Assembly (NCBI GenBank): GCA_039680605.1
Contig: JBDKTA010000015.1
Span: 62,001-126,000 of the forward strand
Reading direction: 5' to 3'
DNA from: Planctomycetaceae bacterium
GTDB lineage: Bacteria > Planctomycetota > Phycisphaerae > SM23-33
DNA: 64,000 nucleotides
Position 1 is the stretch's first letter, and each line of letters starts with the position of its first letter. The notes beneath the pieces are model-generated. The model saw nothing but the letters and a program-made list of their open reading frames with translations, did no database searches and had not been told where the DNA came from. Positions 1 to 9,986 of the stretch are shown one piece after another. The position numbers were made by a program, and so were the translations under genes.

Positions 1-3000
1 CGCGCCTGCGGGGTGCGCAGGCCCTGCTGGCCCTGGGTGACCCGCGCGCTGCCGAAATCGCCATAGCGGCGCTGAAGGACAACGAGGAAGAAGTCCGCAA
101 GAAAGCTGTCCGGGTTGTGGCTCTTGCCGGGTCCGGTGAAAGGATAACCAAAGCTCTGGCGGCAGCCTCCGGCGATCAAGGCGTATATGTAAGATCAGAC
201 GCGCTGGAGGCCTTGGCCAAGATGGGACGCCCCGCCGGCAAGAGCCTGCCCAGCTTGTTCAGGCAGTCCGCAAAGATCAGAGCGAAAAGCGACTGGCCCT
301 CCAGCGATGATACGATCAAGACAGTCAAGTCCGTCGCCTGTGCGGCCGTCGGGGACTTGGTCGAGGCGATGAAGGATCCCGACCCGGTCGTTCGCCGCGA
401 GGCCGCCTGGACCGCCGGGCAGATCAAAGCCAGTTGCGCCGCCGTGGGCCAGGCGCTGATGGCGGCGTTGAAGGACGAAGACAAGTCGGTTCGGTTGGCG
501 GCGGCACAGTCGCTGGGGGAGCTGAGCTACCTCAGCCGCGACTACAAGAAACACGTGATGAACACGCTGCTGGCGCAGTTCGAAAGCCAGGGGCAGTGGC
601 AGTATCTCTCCGCGGCGGCGTCGTTGCTGGACCACGATACTTTCTCGCCCTCGGCACGGGCAGCCATCTTCAAGGCCACTGATAGTCCCGATGCGGAGGT
701 TCGGGCCGCGGGGGCCCGTGGTCTGGGATGTCTGATCGGCTTGTCGACGCCTCGCCAGGACAGCCCCGCCAGTGCCCCGTCCGGCGCGGCCGACGACCGC
801 GCTATCGTGGCTGCTCTAGTCAGACTCAGCGGCGACCGGGACGACAAGGTGCGGTTGGCCGCAGTCAGCATATTAATCTGGCGGGTGGAGCTCTTTTCGC
901 GCGACGCCCAGGTGCTGGACGCTCTGCGAAAGCGAGCGGCGGACCCCGTCGCGGCCATTCGCTGTTCGGCGATATCTGGATTGGGCCACGATAACGTGAG
1001 TGAGCGGGAAAGGGCCGAGCTTTTGGAGCAGGCCCTGAAGGATGTAGATGAGGACGTGCGGCGAACCGCTATCGAGAGCTTGTTCCAGGCAGCCGTGGCG
1101 CAGGGGCGGGCAGACCTTATCGAACGCGTGCTGAATCTGCGGGATGAGCACGAGGTCTTATATGCTTTTAGAGTATTGGGGGACATGGCACAATCTGATG
1201 GAAGGTATCTGCCCGAGCTGAAACGGCTCTGCAGGCACCCGAGGATCATGGTGCGACGCCACGCGGCTTCAAGCCTGCCCCAGGGCGAGGGGACGCCGGC
1301 GATGCTGATCGATCTGCTGGATGATGAATCCAGCGTCGTGGCTTCGGCGGCGCTGGCGCACCTTGATGATCAAAAGGAATTGTGGAGGTCCGATCCCGCC
1401 ATCATCGACAAGGCCTTGCCCGCCTTGTGCCGATGCCTGAAGGACCCCGACATCAGCTTTCGGGGAGGTGCGGCAAACATGCTGCAGTACATCGGCCCTC
1501 AAGGAGCAGTGGCTGCGCCCTTGCTGGCACGGGGGATTTATGTTGTCGAGCCATATTATGGTCATGACAGCTTCTATTTCCCATGGCAGGCGGCAGTGCC
1601 GGAGTTGCTCGAGGCCCTCAAGCACCTCGACTGGCGCGTGCGACTCCAGGCAATGCAGGCCCTGAAAGAGATCGACCCACTCCCGCAGGATGCAATCGTC
1701 GCCATTATGGAACGACTCAATGGCGACGACGACCCGGCCGTTAGGAAATCTGCCGAACAGGTTTTCGAGAAGGTCCGGATCGCCACGCCCGAGCAAGTTG
1801 GAGCGGCTGCGACGGTTCTTAAGAGCGACCAGCCAAAACTGCGCCGGACGGCGGCGCAGGCATTGTCGGCCTTTGTCCAGACCCCTGATTTGTTCGACGA
1901 CCATAGCGTCCGCTCCAGGCGTGGCCGCCGTTTGGCCATCGAAGCGCTTGTCGGACTCGTCGATGACCCTGATGAGGAAGTGGCACTGGCGGCCGTCAAC
2001 GGTCTGGCCAAGACCGAGAACCAAAGAGCAAAGGAGGCTTTGGTTCGCGCGAGCAAAAGCTCCCATGCGGCGATACGTCTGGCGGCTGGTCCTCCCGCCA
2101 GCATCACCGACCCGGATCCTCGGGTGCGGGCGGCAGCGGCAGACCTGATGCGGGAAGATTCGGATGTGCCCGCGTTGGTCAAGGCCCTGGAGGACAAAGA
2201 CGAGGACGTGCGTCTGGCGGCGGCTTTGGCTATCTGGAATGTCAGGACTGATTCCGCCGCGATGGAGGCCGCCCTTCCGGTATTGGTCGCGGTCCTGAAG
2301 GAGAGGCTTGGCTGCGAGCCTTCGGGCAGCCCGGACGCTGACATGGGCAGGCCATTGCGGAAGTCAATCGATGCGGAAGCTACCAAGATCGTTAGATCCC
2401 TGGCTTGGACAGGATCATTGGCCAGACCCGCGGCGGACACCGTCATTGAACTTCTCATTCAGGGAAAACTGGATGATGAAGACGTCGCGTACTGGTTGGA
2501 GAACGTGGGGGTCGAGCCGGTAAGTCTGCCGCGGCTGATCGCCATGCTCAAAGACCCGGCGCGGACCGATGTGGCTGCCAAGATAATCCGCTCGATGGGC
2601 GCTAAGGGTGCGCCGGCGGCCCCGGTGCTTGTTGAGGCGTTCAAGGCCAACAGGGGCGCCGCTGAAGACGTGCTCTCTGCCCTGGCCGCGGTCGACCCCG
2701 GCCGGGCGATGCAGGAGGCGCCGGCCATCATCGCCCTGATGACCGCCGAGCCGTGCCATGTCGACGACTCGATGATGTTCAAGCCCTCGCCATCGGCGCC
2801 CAGCAGGATTTGCCGCATTCTGGTAGAGATCGGCGCTCCTGCCGTGCCGCTGTTGCTGGAGGCCCTCAAGCACAAGGACGCCCGTGTGCGGCGCGACGCG
2901 GCAGCGACCCTGCGGCGGATCGATCCTTTACCCGTGCAGGCGGTTGAACCGCTCCTGGCGGCGCTGAAGGACGGCACCTGGACCGTCCGCCTGCAGGCGG

Positions 3001-4760
3001 CAGAAAGCCTGATAGAAATCGCTCCGGATCGGCCAGAAGCCCTCGATACCCTGCTGGACCTGCTGACATGGGATGACGTGCAGGCCCGATCCGACGCCAT
3101 GCGGAGCCTGTGGCAGATGGGCCCGCTGGCGGCGCCGGTGAAAGATGACCTGCTCAAACTGGCCGGAGGCCAAGACAAGAAGCTGGCGGCAATGGCGCTG
3201 CAGGCATTGGGGCGCATCGCCCCCGACAGCCCCGGTTTGCTGGCGGTGGCGGGTGATTCCCTCAGGAATGACGACACGTCCCGCACGGCACTGAGGATTC
3301 TGATCCAGTCCGGCTCTGCCGCTAAGCCGTACCGGATGCGGGTTGTAGAGTGTCAGAGTTTCCTCAACTCGACGCAACTCGACACGTTTCTGCTGGCGAC
3401 GTGCCTGAGCCGCCAGGAGGTTTTGGACGATCTGCCCAGGGACCGCGGCTCAAGCGGATGGCAATACCATCGCGATAAATGGGTGCAGGCCAATTCGTCC
3501 CGTCTTGCGGAACTGGGGGGCTTGTACATCTCCTTGCTTGCCAGCGACAGCGATGATATGGCGGGATTGGCGGCCTCGCGCCTCAGTCAACTGGGTCCGG
3601 GCCCGTGCCGCCAGGCGATGAAGGCCCTGATTAAGACCCTGAAACGCCAAGGCCTCGAACGGGAAGATTGGCTATGTCCCGGTGGGGACCGCTTCTGGAC
3701 GGTCGCCAATGTTCGTTCCGCGGCCGCTGAAGCGCTAGGCCAGATCGGATCTGACGCTGCTGCGGCTGTGCCGGCGCTTATGGACGCGCTGAAGGACAGA
3801 TCGCAGAGCGTGCGCGCATCGGCGGCTATGGCATTGGGCAGCATCGGCCCCGCTGCCGCAGAGGCCGTGCCGCTGCTGAATGCGATGCTGTCCGAGACAG
3901 ACCTTTGGAGCCTTGCCCCTGCCGCGGCAGCCTTGGGAAACATCGGTCCCAAAGCCTCGACCGCACGGGCGGACCTGGAGAAACTGCTTGCACACGATGA
4001 CATGTGGGTGCAACTGGCAGCCGCGGAGGCGCTGCTGAAGATCGCCCCTGCGCACCAGGAGGCCCTGGGGCTGCTGGAATCGATCGCCCGTGACGTTGAG
4101 GATGATCGCCGGTTCCAGGCCGCCTGCGCGATCGCACAGTGCCCGGCCCAGGTCGACAAGGGCATCGCACTGCTGGAGGCCTTGGAGGGCCCGACGGAAG
4201 AGGTGGTCAAGATTCTGGCCGCTCTGGGTCCCAAGGGCAAAGCCGCCCTGTCGCGCCTGTGTGCCAGCGGTATGGACTCTCCCGACGCCATCAAGGAATT
4301 GCTGCGAGTCGACCCGTCCAACACTGCTCCGCTGCAGAAACTGGCCAGCGCGGCGATGGACCGCAGCATTCCCGTCCGCCGACGTCGCGAAAGCATCTGG
4401 ACACTGGGCGAGGTGGGGCCGGTAGCCAAAACGCTGGCGGTGGCGGCCCTGGAGCAGGCGCTGGGCGATCCTGATATTCAAATACGTTCTGCCGGCGCGG
4501 ACGCTCTGGCGACAGTGGATCCGGAGAATGAACTGTTGGCTAAGGTATTGGTCGCCAAGCTGACCGGGCGCGATCCAAGCCAGGCTTGGGATGGGTTATT
4601 GAAAGCGTCCAAGCTCAAGCAGTCGCGAAGGGTTGAAATCATGGTAAAGGCCCGGGCCATAGGAGTCCAAGACCAGCGAACGCGGCAGTATCTCCACAGC
4701 GAGTCGAACGAGCTTAAATATTACGACCAATTTTGGGATAGCTCCGCGACACTTCCGTGA
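1..4760 (+). CDS. Giant HEAT-repeat protein, 5' end outside the window
   Basis: The frame is open from position 3 and already encodes HEAT helices before the first possible start (GTG at 117), so the true N-terminus lies upstream. More than 1,580 residues are visible. They are built almost wholly of about 30-residue helical repeats with the PBS-lyase/EZ-HEAT pattern (ALKD..xxVRxxAAxALGxIG). No catalytic motif, signal peptide or membrane segment is visible in the part seen. HEAT solenoids are protein-binding scaffolds, and giant ones are common in planctomycetes. The partner cannot be inferred. The last 40 or so residues (ending DQFWDSSATLP) leave the repeat pattern. The stop is 64 bases before the next gene on the same strand, so co-transcription is possible. 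The fold is near certain; the role is unknown. Confidence 0.9.
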   Translation, partial: RLRGAQALLALGDPRAAEIAIAALKDNEEEVRKKAVRVVALAGSGERITKALAAASGDQGVYVRSDALEALAKMGRPAGKSLPSLFRQSAKIRAKSDWPSSDDTIKTVKSVACAAVGDLVEAMKDPDPVVRREAAWTAGQIKASCAAVGQALMAALKDEDKSVRLAAAQSLGELSYLSRDYKKHVMNTLLAQFESQGQWQYLSAAASLLDHDTFSPSARAAIFKATDSPDAEVRAAGARGLGCLIGLSTPRQDSPASAPSGAADDRAIVAALVRLSGDRDDKVRLAAVSILIWRVELFSRDAQVLDALRKRAADPVAAIRCSAISGLGHDNVSERERAELLEQALKDVDEDVRRTAIESLFQAAVAQGRADLIERVLNLRDEHEVLYAFRVLGDMAQSDGRYLPELKRLCRHPRIMVRRHAASSLPQGEGTPAMLIDLLDDESSVVASAALAHLDDQKELWRSDPAIIDKALPALCRCLKDPDISFRGGAANMLQYIGPQGAVAAPLLARGIYVVEPYYGHDSFYFPWQAAVPELLEALKHLDWRVRLQAMQALKEIDPLPQDAIVAIMERLNGDDDPAVRKSAEQVFEKVRIATPEQVGAAATVLKSDQPKLRRTAAQALSAFVQTPDLFDDHSVRSRRGRRLAIEALVGLVDDPDEEVALAAVNGLAKTENQRAKEALVRASKSSHAAIRLAAGPPASITDPDPRVRAAAADLMREDSDVPALVKALEDKDEDVRLAAALAIWNVRTDSAAMEAALPVLVAVLKERLGCEPSGSPDADMGRPLRKSIDAEATKIVRSLAWTGSLARPAADTVIELLIQGKLDDEDVAYWLENVGVEPVSLPRLIAMLKDPARTDVAAKIIRSMGAKGAPAAPVLVEAFKANRGAAEDVLSALAAVDPGRAMQEAPAIIALMTAEPCHVDDSMMFKPSPSAPSRICRILVEIGAPAVPLLLEALKHKDARVRRDAAATLRRIDPLPVQAVEPLLAALKDGTWTVRLQAAESLIEIAPDRPEALDTLLDLLTWDDVQARSDAMRSLWQMGPLAAPVKDDLLKLAGGQDKKLAAMALQALGRIAPDSPGLLAVAGDSLRNDDTSRTALRILIQSGSAAKPYRMRVVECQSFLNSTQLDTFLLATCLSRQEVLDDLPRDRGSSGWQYHRDKWVQANSSRLAELGGLYISLLASDSDDMAGLAASRLSQLGPGPCRQAMKALIKTLKRQGLEREDWLCPGGDRFWTVANVRSAAAEALGQIGSDAAAAVPALMDALKDRSQSVRASAAMALGSIGPAAAEAVPLLNAMLSETDLWSLAPAAAALGNIGPKASTARADLEKLLAHDDMWVQLAAAEALLKIAPAHQEALGLLESIARDVEDDRRFQAACAIAQCPAQVDKGIALLEALEGPTEEVVKILAALGPKGKAALSRLCASGMDSPDAIKELLRVDPSNTAPLQKLASAAMDRSIPVRRRRESIWTLGEVGPVAKTLAVAALEQALGDPDIQIRSAGADALATVDPENELLAKVLVAKLTGRDPSQAWDGLLKASKLKQSRRVEIMVKARAIGVQDQRTRQYLHSESNELKYYDQFWDSSATLP

Positions 4761-4824
4761 AACGTTCAGCTAATGCCGCCGCTGCGGTCGATAAGCAATT
4801 GAGAACCCTCACGAGGATGCTCGA

Positions 4825-5643
4825 ATGCTTTATGCCGCGTTTGTTCTCTGGTTGCTGCTGATCGTATTTCTGGGCGCCGGCGTGTACCGTCTCTGGGCGG
4901 GCATGACGCGGCCGGCTTGGGTCAACTGGGCGCTGCTTCCGGGCACGCTGGTGGCCGAGATGGCGTACATCTTCGGATGCCTGATCACCGGCGGCGAGAT
5001 TCGCCACGCGCGGCTCATGCCCGCCGATTCCTCCAAGGGCGCCGCGGCCGACGGCGAGCCGGCGACCGACGCCTCGCCGCGCCTGAAGGTGCTCGGGCCG
5101 ATCATCGCCTCGCTGCTGGCGCTGGCGGCGTGCGCGGCGGCGATCCTCGCCGCCAACGCGCTGCTGGGCGAGGCCGTGCTCGACCAGTTCAACCGTCACG
5201 GCGGTTCGATTCTGCCCAAAGCCCTGCCGACAGGATGGGAGGCGTTCTGGAAGCAGCTTTCCGGGCAGGTCGCCCTGCTCAAGGCCACCTGCGAGACGCT
5301 GCCGGACCTGGACTGGCTCGACTGGCGCGTGCCCCTGTTCGCGTACCTGGCGCTGTGCCTGTCGGTACGCCTGGGCCCGGTGCGGCGCGACCTGCGGGCG
5401 ACGCTGGCGGGGGCGATCGTCGTGGCTGGCGTTATCGCCATCGTCGCCGCAGCCAGCAAGAAGTTCTCAGGGCTGATGGAAGACCTCTGGCCGCTGCTGG
5501 GATACATCTACGCCACGCTGCTGCTGACGCTGCTGGCGAGCCTGATCGTCAAAGGCATCATCGCTCTGGCCGGCGTGTTGCGGGGTGGCGAAAAACGCAG
5601 AGCTCGGGAAACAACCCGTCGAGCAAGCCCGACCGCTAACTAA
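4825..5643 (+). CDS. Polytopic membrane protein of unknown function
   Basis: A 272-residue protein with five or six hydrophobic segments: about residues 3-22, 31-56, 90-116, 170-185, 192-212 and 225-252. A central non-membrane part of about 50 residues is rich in Leu and Trp. The ATG at 4825 has a GAGGA ribosome site 8 bases upstream. I do not recognise the family and see no transport or enzyme signature. The last dozen codons (after GGEKRRA) read through a copy of the palindromic repeat also found at 11371 and 44669. The native C-terminus may therefore have been replaced by repeat sequence that supplies the final residues up to the TAA. It follows the HEAT gene on the same strand. Confidence 0.75.
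   Translation: MLYAAFVLWLLLIVFLGAGVYRLWAGMTRPAWVNWALLPGTLVAEMAYIFGCLITGGEIRHARLMPADSSKGAAADGEPATDASPRLKVLGPIIASLLALAACAAAILAANALLGEAVLDQFNRHGGSILPKALPTGWEAFWKQLSGQVALLKATCETLPDLDWLDWRVPLFAYLALCLSVRLGPVRRDLRATLAGAIVVAGVIAIVAAASKKFSGLMEDLWPLLGYIYATLLLTLLASLIVKGIIALAGVLRGGEKRRARETTRRASPTAN
5612..5640 (-). repeat. Palindromic repeat family A, divergent copy
   Basis: On the minus strand this begins GTTAGCGG and continues with a GGGCTTGCTCG core, matching the copies at 44669 and (minus strand) 11371 in the GTTAGCGG end and the xGGGCTTGCxC loop. About 18-19 of 25 aligned bases agree with the 11371 copy. It is the most divergent of the three copies and sits entirely within the 3' end of the membrane-protein gene. 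Confidence 0.55.
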
Positions 5644-5661
5644 ACAAAACGACTCTATTCG

Positions 5662-8600
5662 TTAGGGGGCGAAGACGTGTACGCCGGCGCTGTCGCCCAC
5701 GATAATCGCGCCGTCGAGGATGCGGGCGGGGTTGGGGTCGGTCCATGAACGGCCAAACTGCACGCACTGGGCGCCGGCGAGTTCCTGTCGGGCGATGTGG
5801 CGGCCGCTCGCGAGGTCGAAGACATCCATATATATTCTGAGCGGGACGGCGTCGTAGTTCCAGTACCGCTTGTAGCGGCCTTGGCGGGTGTTGCATTGCC
5901 CGCGCCACGCCGAGACGACGACTGTTGTTGTCCCGACATTCTGGAAGTCGAGGATGGCATGCACGCCGCGCGGCGGCTGGGGTGCGGCCGGCGGCGCGGG
6001 CGGATCGGGCCGGGCCTGCTTGCCCTTGCGGGGCGGGGTAGGCGGCGGCGGGGGCGGCGCGGGCAACTGGTCGTCGGGCAAGGCGTAGTGTACCTCGCGG
6101 CCGGCGGCCGTGTCGTAGTGCATCAGCAGCCCGAGTTGGCGTACATAGATTCCGCCGGGGCGGCCTTCGAGGGAAAACTGACCGGGGTACATCCAGTTGA
6201 CGTCGGGGTTGACCTGGCGGGTCCACGGTTTGGCCGGGGCAGGCCTGCCCGGCAGTGCGCCCAGTCGCACTTGCGAGGGCTTGCCCGCCTCGCGGGCCAC
6301 GTAGCCCAAAGCCGCATCGGCTGCGGCCATCGGCGGCATAGACGCAGCGCCGGGGCATATTCGCGTTACTTCTTTGAGACGCCCCGTGGCCGCGTCGATG
6401 CTGGCGGCCGCGGGCAGCCAGCCGGTCTCGTCGGCCATCGCGGCGGGCATGACGACCTCGATGGCGGTCTCGTTTCCTTTGTGGCGCAGGAACACCTGGG
6501 CGATGCCCTGGTCGCAGTTGAACCGCAGCGACTCGCCCAGCGAGCGGCTCCAGAGCAGCTTGCCGGCTGCCGGGTCAATCGCCGCCAGCCATGGTTCCCA
6601 TCCGCCGCGAGCGGCCGCGGCCAACAGCAGGTGCTCGTCGCCGTCGACGCGCGAGGGCACAAACGGCAGGCGGACCGTCCATCGCGTATTGCCGGTGGCC
6701 GCGTCCAGGCACGCCACGCTGCGGTCTTGCACGCAGTAGATTCGCTCGCCGACGTGCTCGACCAGCGCCGGTTGCTGATCCAGCACGCGCTGCCACGCCA
6801 AGCCAACTGACGGCCGCACACGCAGCAGGCCGACGCGCCGCCCCGACCACAGGCACACTGAGTCGCCCAGGTGCGGCCGGTCGGCGGCCGTGACGATCTG
6901 GAAGTTCCTCAGTGCCAGCGACCAGACTTTCTTCATGCCCAGGCGCACGGGCGAGGCGGGCACGGCCGGGCCCGGCGGGGCTGTCCATATATCGGGGGCG
7001 TGAATCTCGACGAGCGTCCCGTCCGGCAGCATCGTCGTGTCGACGGCATTGGAGGGGCCCAACTCGCGATGCTCGACGAACGAGCCGGCCGCGAGCGAGA
7101 TGCGTTCAAGCCGCCGCCCGGTCAGCACCACCGCGTCAGTCCCTGCGAGCACACCCTGGCAGGCGGTCGATTCATCAAAACGTCGGCACCATGTCTGGCG
7201 GCCGGTGGCGATATCCAGCGCCGCCAGCCAGTGGGCATTGATGCCGATGATCTTTCCGCTCCCGGCGCCGAGGATGCGATCGGACGCGGCACCAAAAGTT
7301 TCCCATACGATCTTGCCGCTGCGGCGGTCGAAGGCGATGACGCCGCTATGGTCGCGCGGGGCGGCCAGCACCTTATCGCCGGCCACCAGCGGGCTGCTGC
7401 CCTCGCGCGAGAATTGCGGCGCCGGGCGAGCCTGTGGCAGTGCGCCGTCATAGCGGCTGACCCAGTCGAGCGTCCCGTCGCGAACGTCCAGCCGCGCGGC
7501 CAGACCGCTGCTGGTCACGCAGTAGACGCTGCCCTGGTACACACTGATGGCTCGCGCGCCGCGGGCCAGGACCGTTGCGGCGGCGCCCTGCCAGCCGATG
7601 GTCCTTTTCCAGCGAATCGTGCCGTCGCCCAGGTCCAGGCACACCACGCTCATCTCGGCGTCTTCGGGATGGGCTTGCATCGCCAGAACGAATACCAGGC
7701 CGTCGGCTACGCACGGTTGGCTCAACGGGCGAAGTTGCCCCCATTCCTCGCGGCCTGTGGTGGCCCAGAGCGTGCGGCCGCTGGCAGCATCGATGCCGGT
7801 GATCATTTCCGGCACGGCGGGGTCCCAGAAGCGGCAGAGGATGTCGCGTCCGTTCACGCGCCCGCGCTGGCATGTCGTGGCGATTGGCCAGCGGTGGTAC
7901 TCGGTCCAGGGCGCACCGTCGCCGCGGATGGGCGGCATGGGCATGTTGGCATCGAGGTCCATCGGGCTTCCGGCTTCGATCCCGCCGCTGCTCATCATCA
8001 CCGAAGGGGCGCCTTGGGCATCGAATCGCCCCAGTCGTCCGGGGCTGGCGGCCATCAGGTCGCCCTGATACGCCCAGACTGCCGCCACCGGCCAGGGACG
8101 ATGCAACGCCAGTTCGGGCAAGCTCTCGGCGCCGGGCGGCGTGAGCCACTGTTGCGTCAGAGAGAGGCGCCGCACCGCCAGGGCTGTAAGGACGACGGGC
8201 TTGCTCGGCGCGATGGATTTGAGCAGTTCGGTCTTGATCTTTGCCGCTGGGGCGATGGCGCCGCGCCAGGGCAGCGGGGCGTCGTCGGGCACGGCCGCCG
8301 CGGCAGTGGTCAGGCTTTCGGCGTCGCCACAGGCGCTCAGAGCCAGCCACAGGCCCGCGCGGGCCTCTCTGCGGAGTTGCTCATCGGCGCAGAACCGCAG
8401 CACGTCATCGTATGCCGCGGCAGCCCAGTGCGGGCGCCCCGCTCGCAGGGCGTCCTCGGCGGCCTCCAGCAGCGTCGGGTGTATCTGCGGGGCCAGGGGA
8501 TACCTGCGCCAAAGGGCCACAAGTTCATCGGCTTCGAGGGGGCCGATGGTTCCGGCGGCAAGCTGCTGCTCCCGGCGCAGCGCCTGGAGCGACTCGGGGG

Positions 8601-9609
8601 TCGCCTGGGTCAACTCCCGCGTGACGACTGTCCAGAAGGACGCGGCCCGGGCGGGATCGATCTGTTGAACGGCGCCACTCTTGGCAGCGGCCAACAGGCA
8701 CGCGTTCATGTCCGCCGGCGTGATGTTCTTGAGGTCGAGCCTGCCGTCGCTGCGGGCGAAACTCTGCCAGCGCGTCTCGAGGTCGAAACTTCGCAGCAGA
8801 CCCAGCGGCTGGGGCCTGGGCAGCAGATTCTGCTTTTCCAGATTCGCCAGGGCGGCGGAGTTTGCTTTCTTATATCGCTCGGCCGCGGCCCGGTAGTGCC
8901 CCAGCGCCGCCAGGAAGTCGCCGGCCGCCTCCAGCGCGGCAGGGTTCTTTTGTGCGGCGGTCTCGATCCTGCCCAGCACGTGGGGCAGTTCGTTGTAGTC
9001 CATCGCCGCTACGGCCAGTCGCTGAAGCTCGGTACACGCGTTGGCGACGGCCGGGGCGTCGGTGGCGATCGCTCCGCCCTGGGCCTGCGCGAGGATCTCG
9101 TCCAGCGCGAACCGCCACTCCAGCACTGAGGGCGCCGTCACCGGCGAGTTGAAGGGCAACTGGATCAGGTCGCGATATGCGGCCGCGGCCAGGTCCTTGC
9201 GATCGGAGAACTCCCGCACGATCTTGAGCAGGTAGTAGTTCCGCCGCGCCTTGCAGCCAAGGTTGGCGTAGCCGTTGGCGATCTGTTGATACGCCGCGGC
9301 ATGCATGTCCTTGCGGGCGGGGAACCTCGCGATCATGGCCTTGAGCAGTTCGATCGACCGCAGCGACTCGATTCGCGACGCCGCGCCCGCCGTGGCGGGG
9401 TCGGCAGCCAGTTCCTTCTGCCATTGATCGAGCGGGTTTGCTGCCAGCGTGTCTTCCCATGTGTCTTTCCAGACGACATCAACCTTGAGCCACTGATCCG
9501 GCACGCCCTCGACCGGCGGCAGCGGCGGGTCGCCGGCGCGTGCTGGCGAGGTGGCGACGAGGCAAAGCATCAGGATCCCAATGCCGGAGAGACGACGAAG
9601 TTCCCGCAT
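5662..9609 (-). CDS. Exported TPR-like / PQQ beta-propeller protein
   Basis: A 1315-residue exported protein. The start is the ATG at 9609, because it opens directly into a signal peptide (MRELRRLSGIGILMLCLV, ending ...SPARA); the longer open frame upstream runs through repeat hairpins and is not protein-like. Residues from about 60 to 530 are helical and TPR-like (e.g. AAAYQQIANGYANLG). The second half has PQQ-type propeller blades with the usual AxDxxxGxxxW pattern (DAASGRTLWATTG, DRRSGKIVWETFG, DIATGRQTWCRR, DAATGNTRW). A Pro-rich run (about residues 1170-1215) interrupts the last blades. Planctomycetes carry many such periplasmic or surface propellers, often of unknown substrate. No PQQ-dehydrogenase metal or disulphide motif is recognised, so an enzymatic role is not claimed. 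It converges on the membrane-protein gene, with a gap of only 18 bases. Confidence 0.85.
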   Translation of the reverse strand: MRELRRLSGIGILMLCLVATSPARAGDPPLPPVEGVPDQWLKVDVVWKDTWEDTLAANPLDQWQKELAADPATAGAASRIESLRSIELLKAMIARFPARKDMHAAAYQQIANGYANLGCKARRNYYLLKIVREFSDRKDLAAAAYRDLIQLPFNSPVTAPSVLEWRFALDEILAQAQGGAIATDAPAVANACTELQRLAVAAMDYNELPHVLGRIETAAQKNPAALEAAGDFLAALGHYRAAAERYKKANSAALANLEKQNLLPRPQPLGLLRSFDLETRWQSFARSDGRLDLKNITPADMNACLLAAAKSGAVQQIDPARAASFWTVVTRELTQATPESLQALRREQQLAAGTIGPLEADELVALWRRYPLAPQIHPTLLEAAEDALRAGRPHWAAAAYDDVLRFCADEQLRREARAGLWLALSACGDAESLTTAAAAVPDDAPLPWRGAIAPAAKIKTELLKSIAPSKPVVLTALAVRRLSLTQQWLTPPGAESLPELALHRPWPVAAVWAYQGDLMAASPGRLGRFDAQGAPSVMMSSGGIEAGSPMDLDANMPMPPIRGDGAPWTEYHRWPIATTCQRGRVNGRDILCRFWDPAVPEMITGIDAASGRTLWATTGREEWGQLRPLSQPCVADGLVFVLAMQAHPEDAEMSVVCLDLGDGTIRWKRTIGWQGAAATVLARGARAISVYQGSVYCVTSSGLAARLDVRDGTLDWVSRYDGALPQARPAPQFSREGSSPLVAGDKVLAAPRDHSGVIAFDRRSGKIVWETFGAASDRILGAGSGKIIGINAHWLAALDIATGRQTWCRRFDESTACQGVLAGTDAVVLTGRRLERISLAAGSFVEHRELGPSNAVDTTMLPDGTLVEIHAPDIWTAPPGPAVPASPVRLGMKKVWSLALRNFQIVTAADRPHLGDSVCLWSGRRVGLLRVRPSVGLAWQRVLDQQPALVEHVGERIYCVQDRSVACLDAATGNTRWTVRLPFVPSRVDGDEHLLLAAAARGGWEPWLAAIDPAAGKLLWSRSLGESLRFNCDQGIAQVFLRHKGNETAIEVVMPAAMADETGWLPAAASIDAATGRLKEVTRICPGAASMPPMAAADAALGYVAREAGKPSQVRLGALPGRPAPAKPWTRQVNPDVNWMYPGQFSLEGRPGGIYVRQLGLLMHYDTAAGREVHYALPDDQLPAPPPPPPTPPRKGKQARPDPPAPPAAPQPPRGVHAILDFQNVGTTTVVVSAWRGQCNTRQGRYKRYWNYDAVPLRIYMDVFDLASGRHIARQELAGAQCVQFGRSWTDPNPARILDGAIIVGDSAGVHVFAP

Positions 9610-9632
9610 CCCGCAGGGACGCCAGGATTTAG

Positions 9633-9808
9633 CCGGGGGCGTCAGCCCCCGGAACACGGTGGAGAAGAAGCCGAGCCTCGTAGAGGCGACAGGTTGTCGG
9701 CGGCCGCGGCGGTCCTGAAGCCTGCCGCCTCTGCCAGGCGGAATGCTTTCAACAACGTCTTCCGGAGGCTTGCGCCTCCGACTAGATTCTGGAGCCTCTG
9801 CGAGGCTC
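9633..9808. repeat. Cluster of five short hairpins upstream of the propeller gene
   Basis: Five perfect small inverted repeats stand in a row. They are CCGGGGGC/GCCCCCGG (9633-9652), GCCTC/GAGGC (9675-9687), CCGCCT/AGGCGG (9725-9741), CGGAGGC/GCCTCCG (9763-9780) and GAGCCTC/GAGGCTC (9792-9808), with loops of 3-5 bases. The stretch lies between the propeller start and the Gfo/Idh gene and codes for nothing convincing. It would place strong structures in the propeller 5' leader. Similar CG-rich hairpin strings are, from general knowledge, widespread in planctomycete genomes. Confidence 0.7.
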
Positions 9809-9955
9809 AAGCAAGCCGCGCCGACATTCTCATGCGAACAAGCGAAATTTCCGTGGGGACCGTCCATCGCCAGTAATCAAACCCCCAGGCGCGGGCGTTG
9901 GCGCGAGAGTGGACGAATTGTTTCAGAAGGCATATTTGACTCTGACGATCAGGGA

Positions 9956-9978
9956 CACGCACAACGGAGTTGTGCGTG
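9956..9978 (-). terminator. Perfect 10-bp hairpin after the oxidoreductase gene
   Basis: CACGCACAAC, a 3-base loop, then GTTGTGCGTG: a perfect inverted repeat that begins 9 bases after the stop of the minus-strand oxidoreductase gene. There is no T-run after it, so it may be an mRNA-stabilising hairpin or a non-canonical terminator. Confidence 0.45.
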
Positions 9979-9986
9979 GCACCCAC

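Noticed and set aside
117-4760. GTG 117 as the true start of the HEAT gene
   Set aside because: In-frame HEAT-repeat sequence continues upstream to position 3, so the gene starts outside the window.
6871-9129. 752-residue plus-strand open frame
   Set aside because: It is antisense to the PQQ-propeller protein, with low-complexity Arg/Gly/Ala composition.
9610-9867. N-terminal extension of the propeller protein to 9867
   Set aside because: The extra 86 codons read the hairpin cluster, and the signal peptide begins at 9609.
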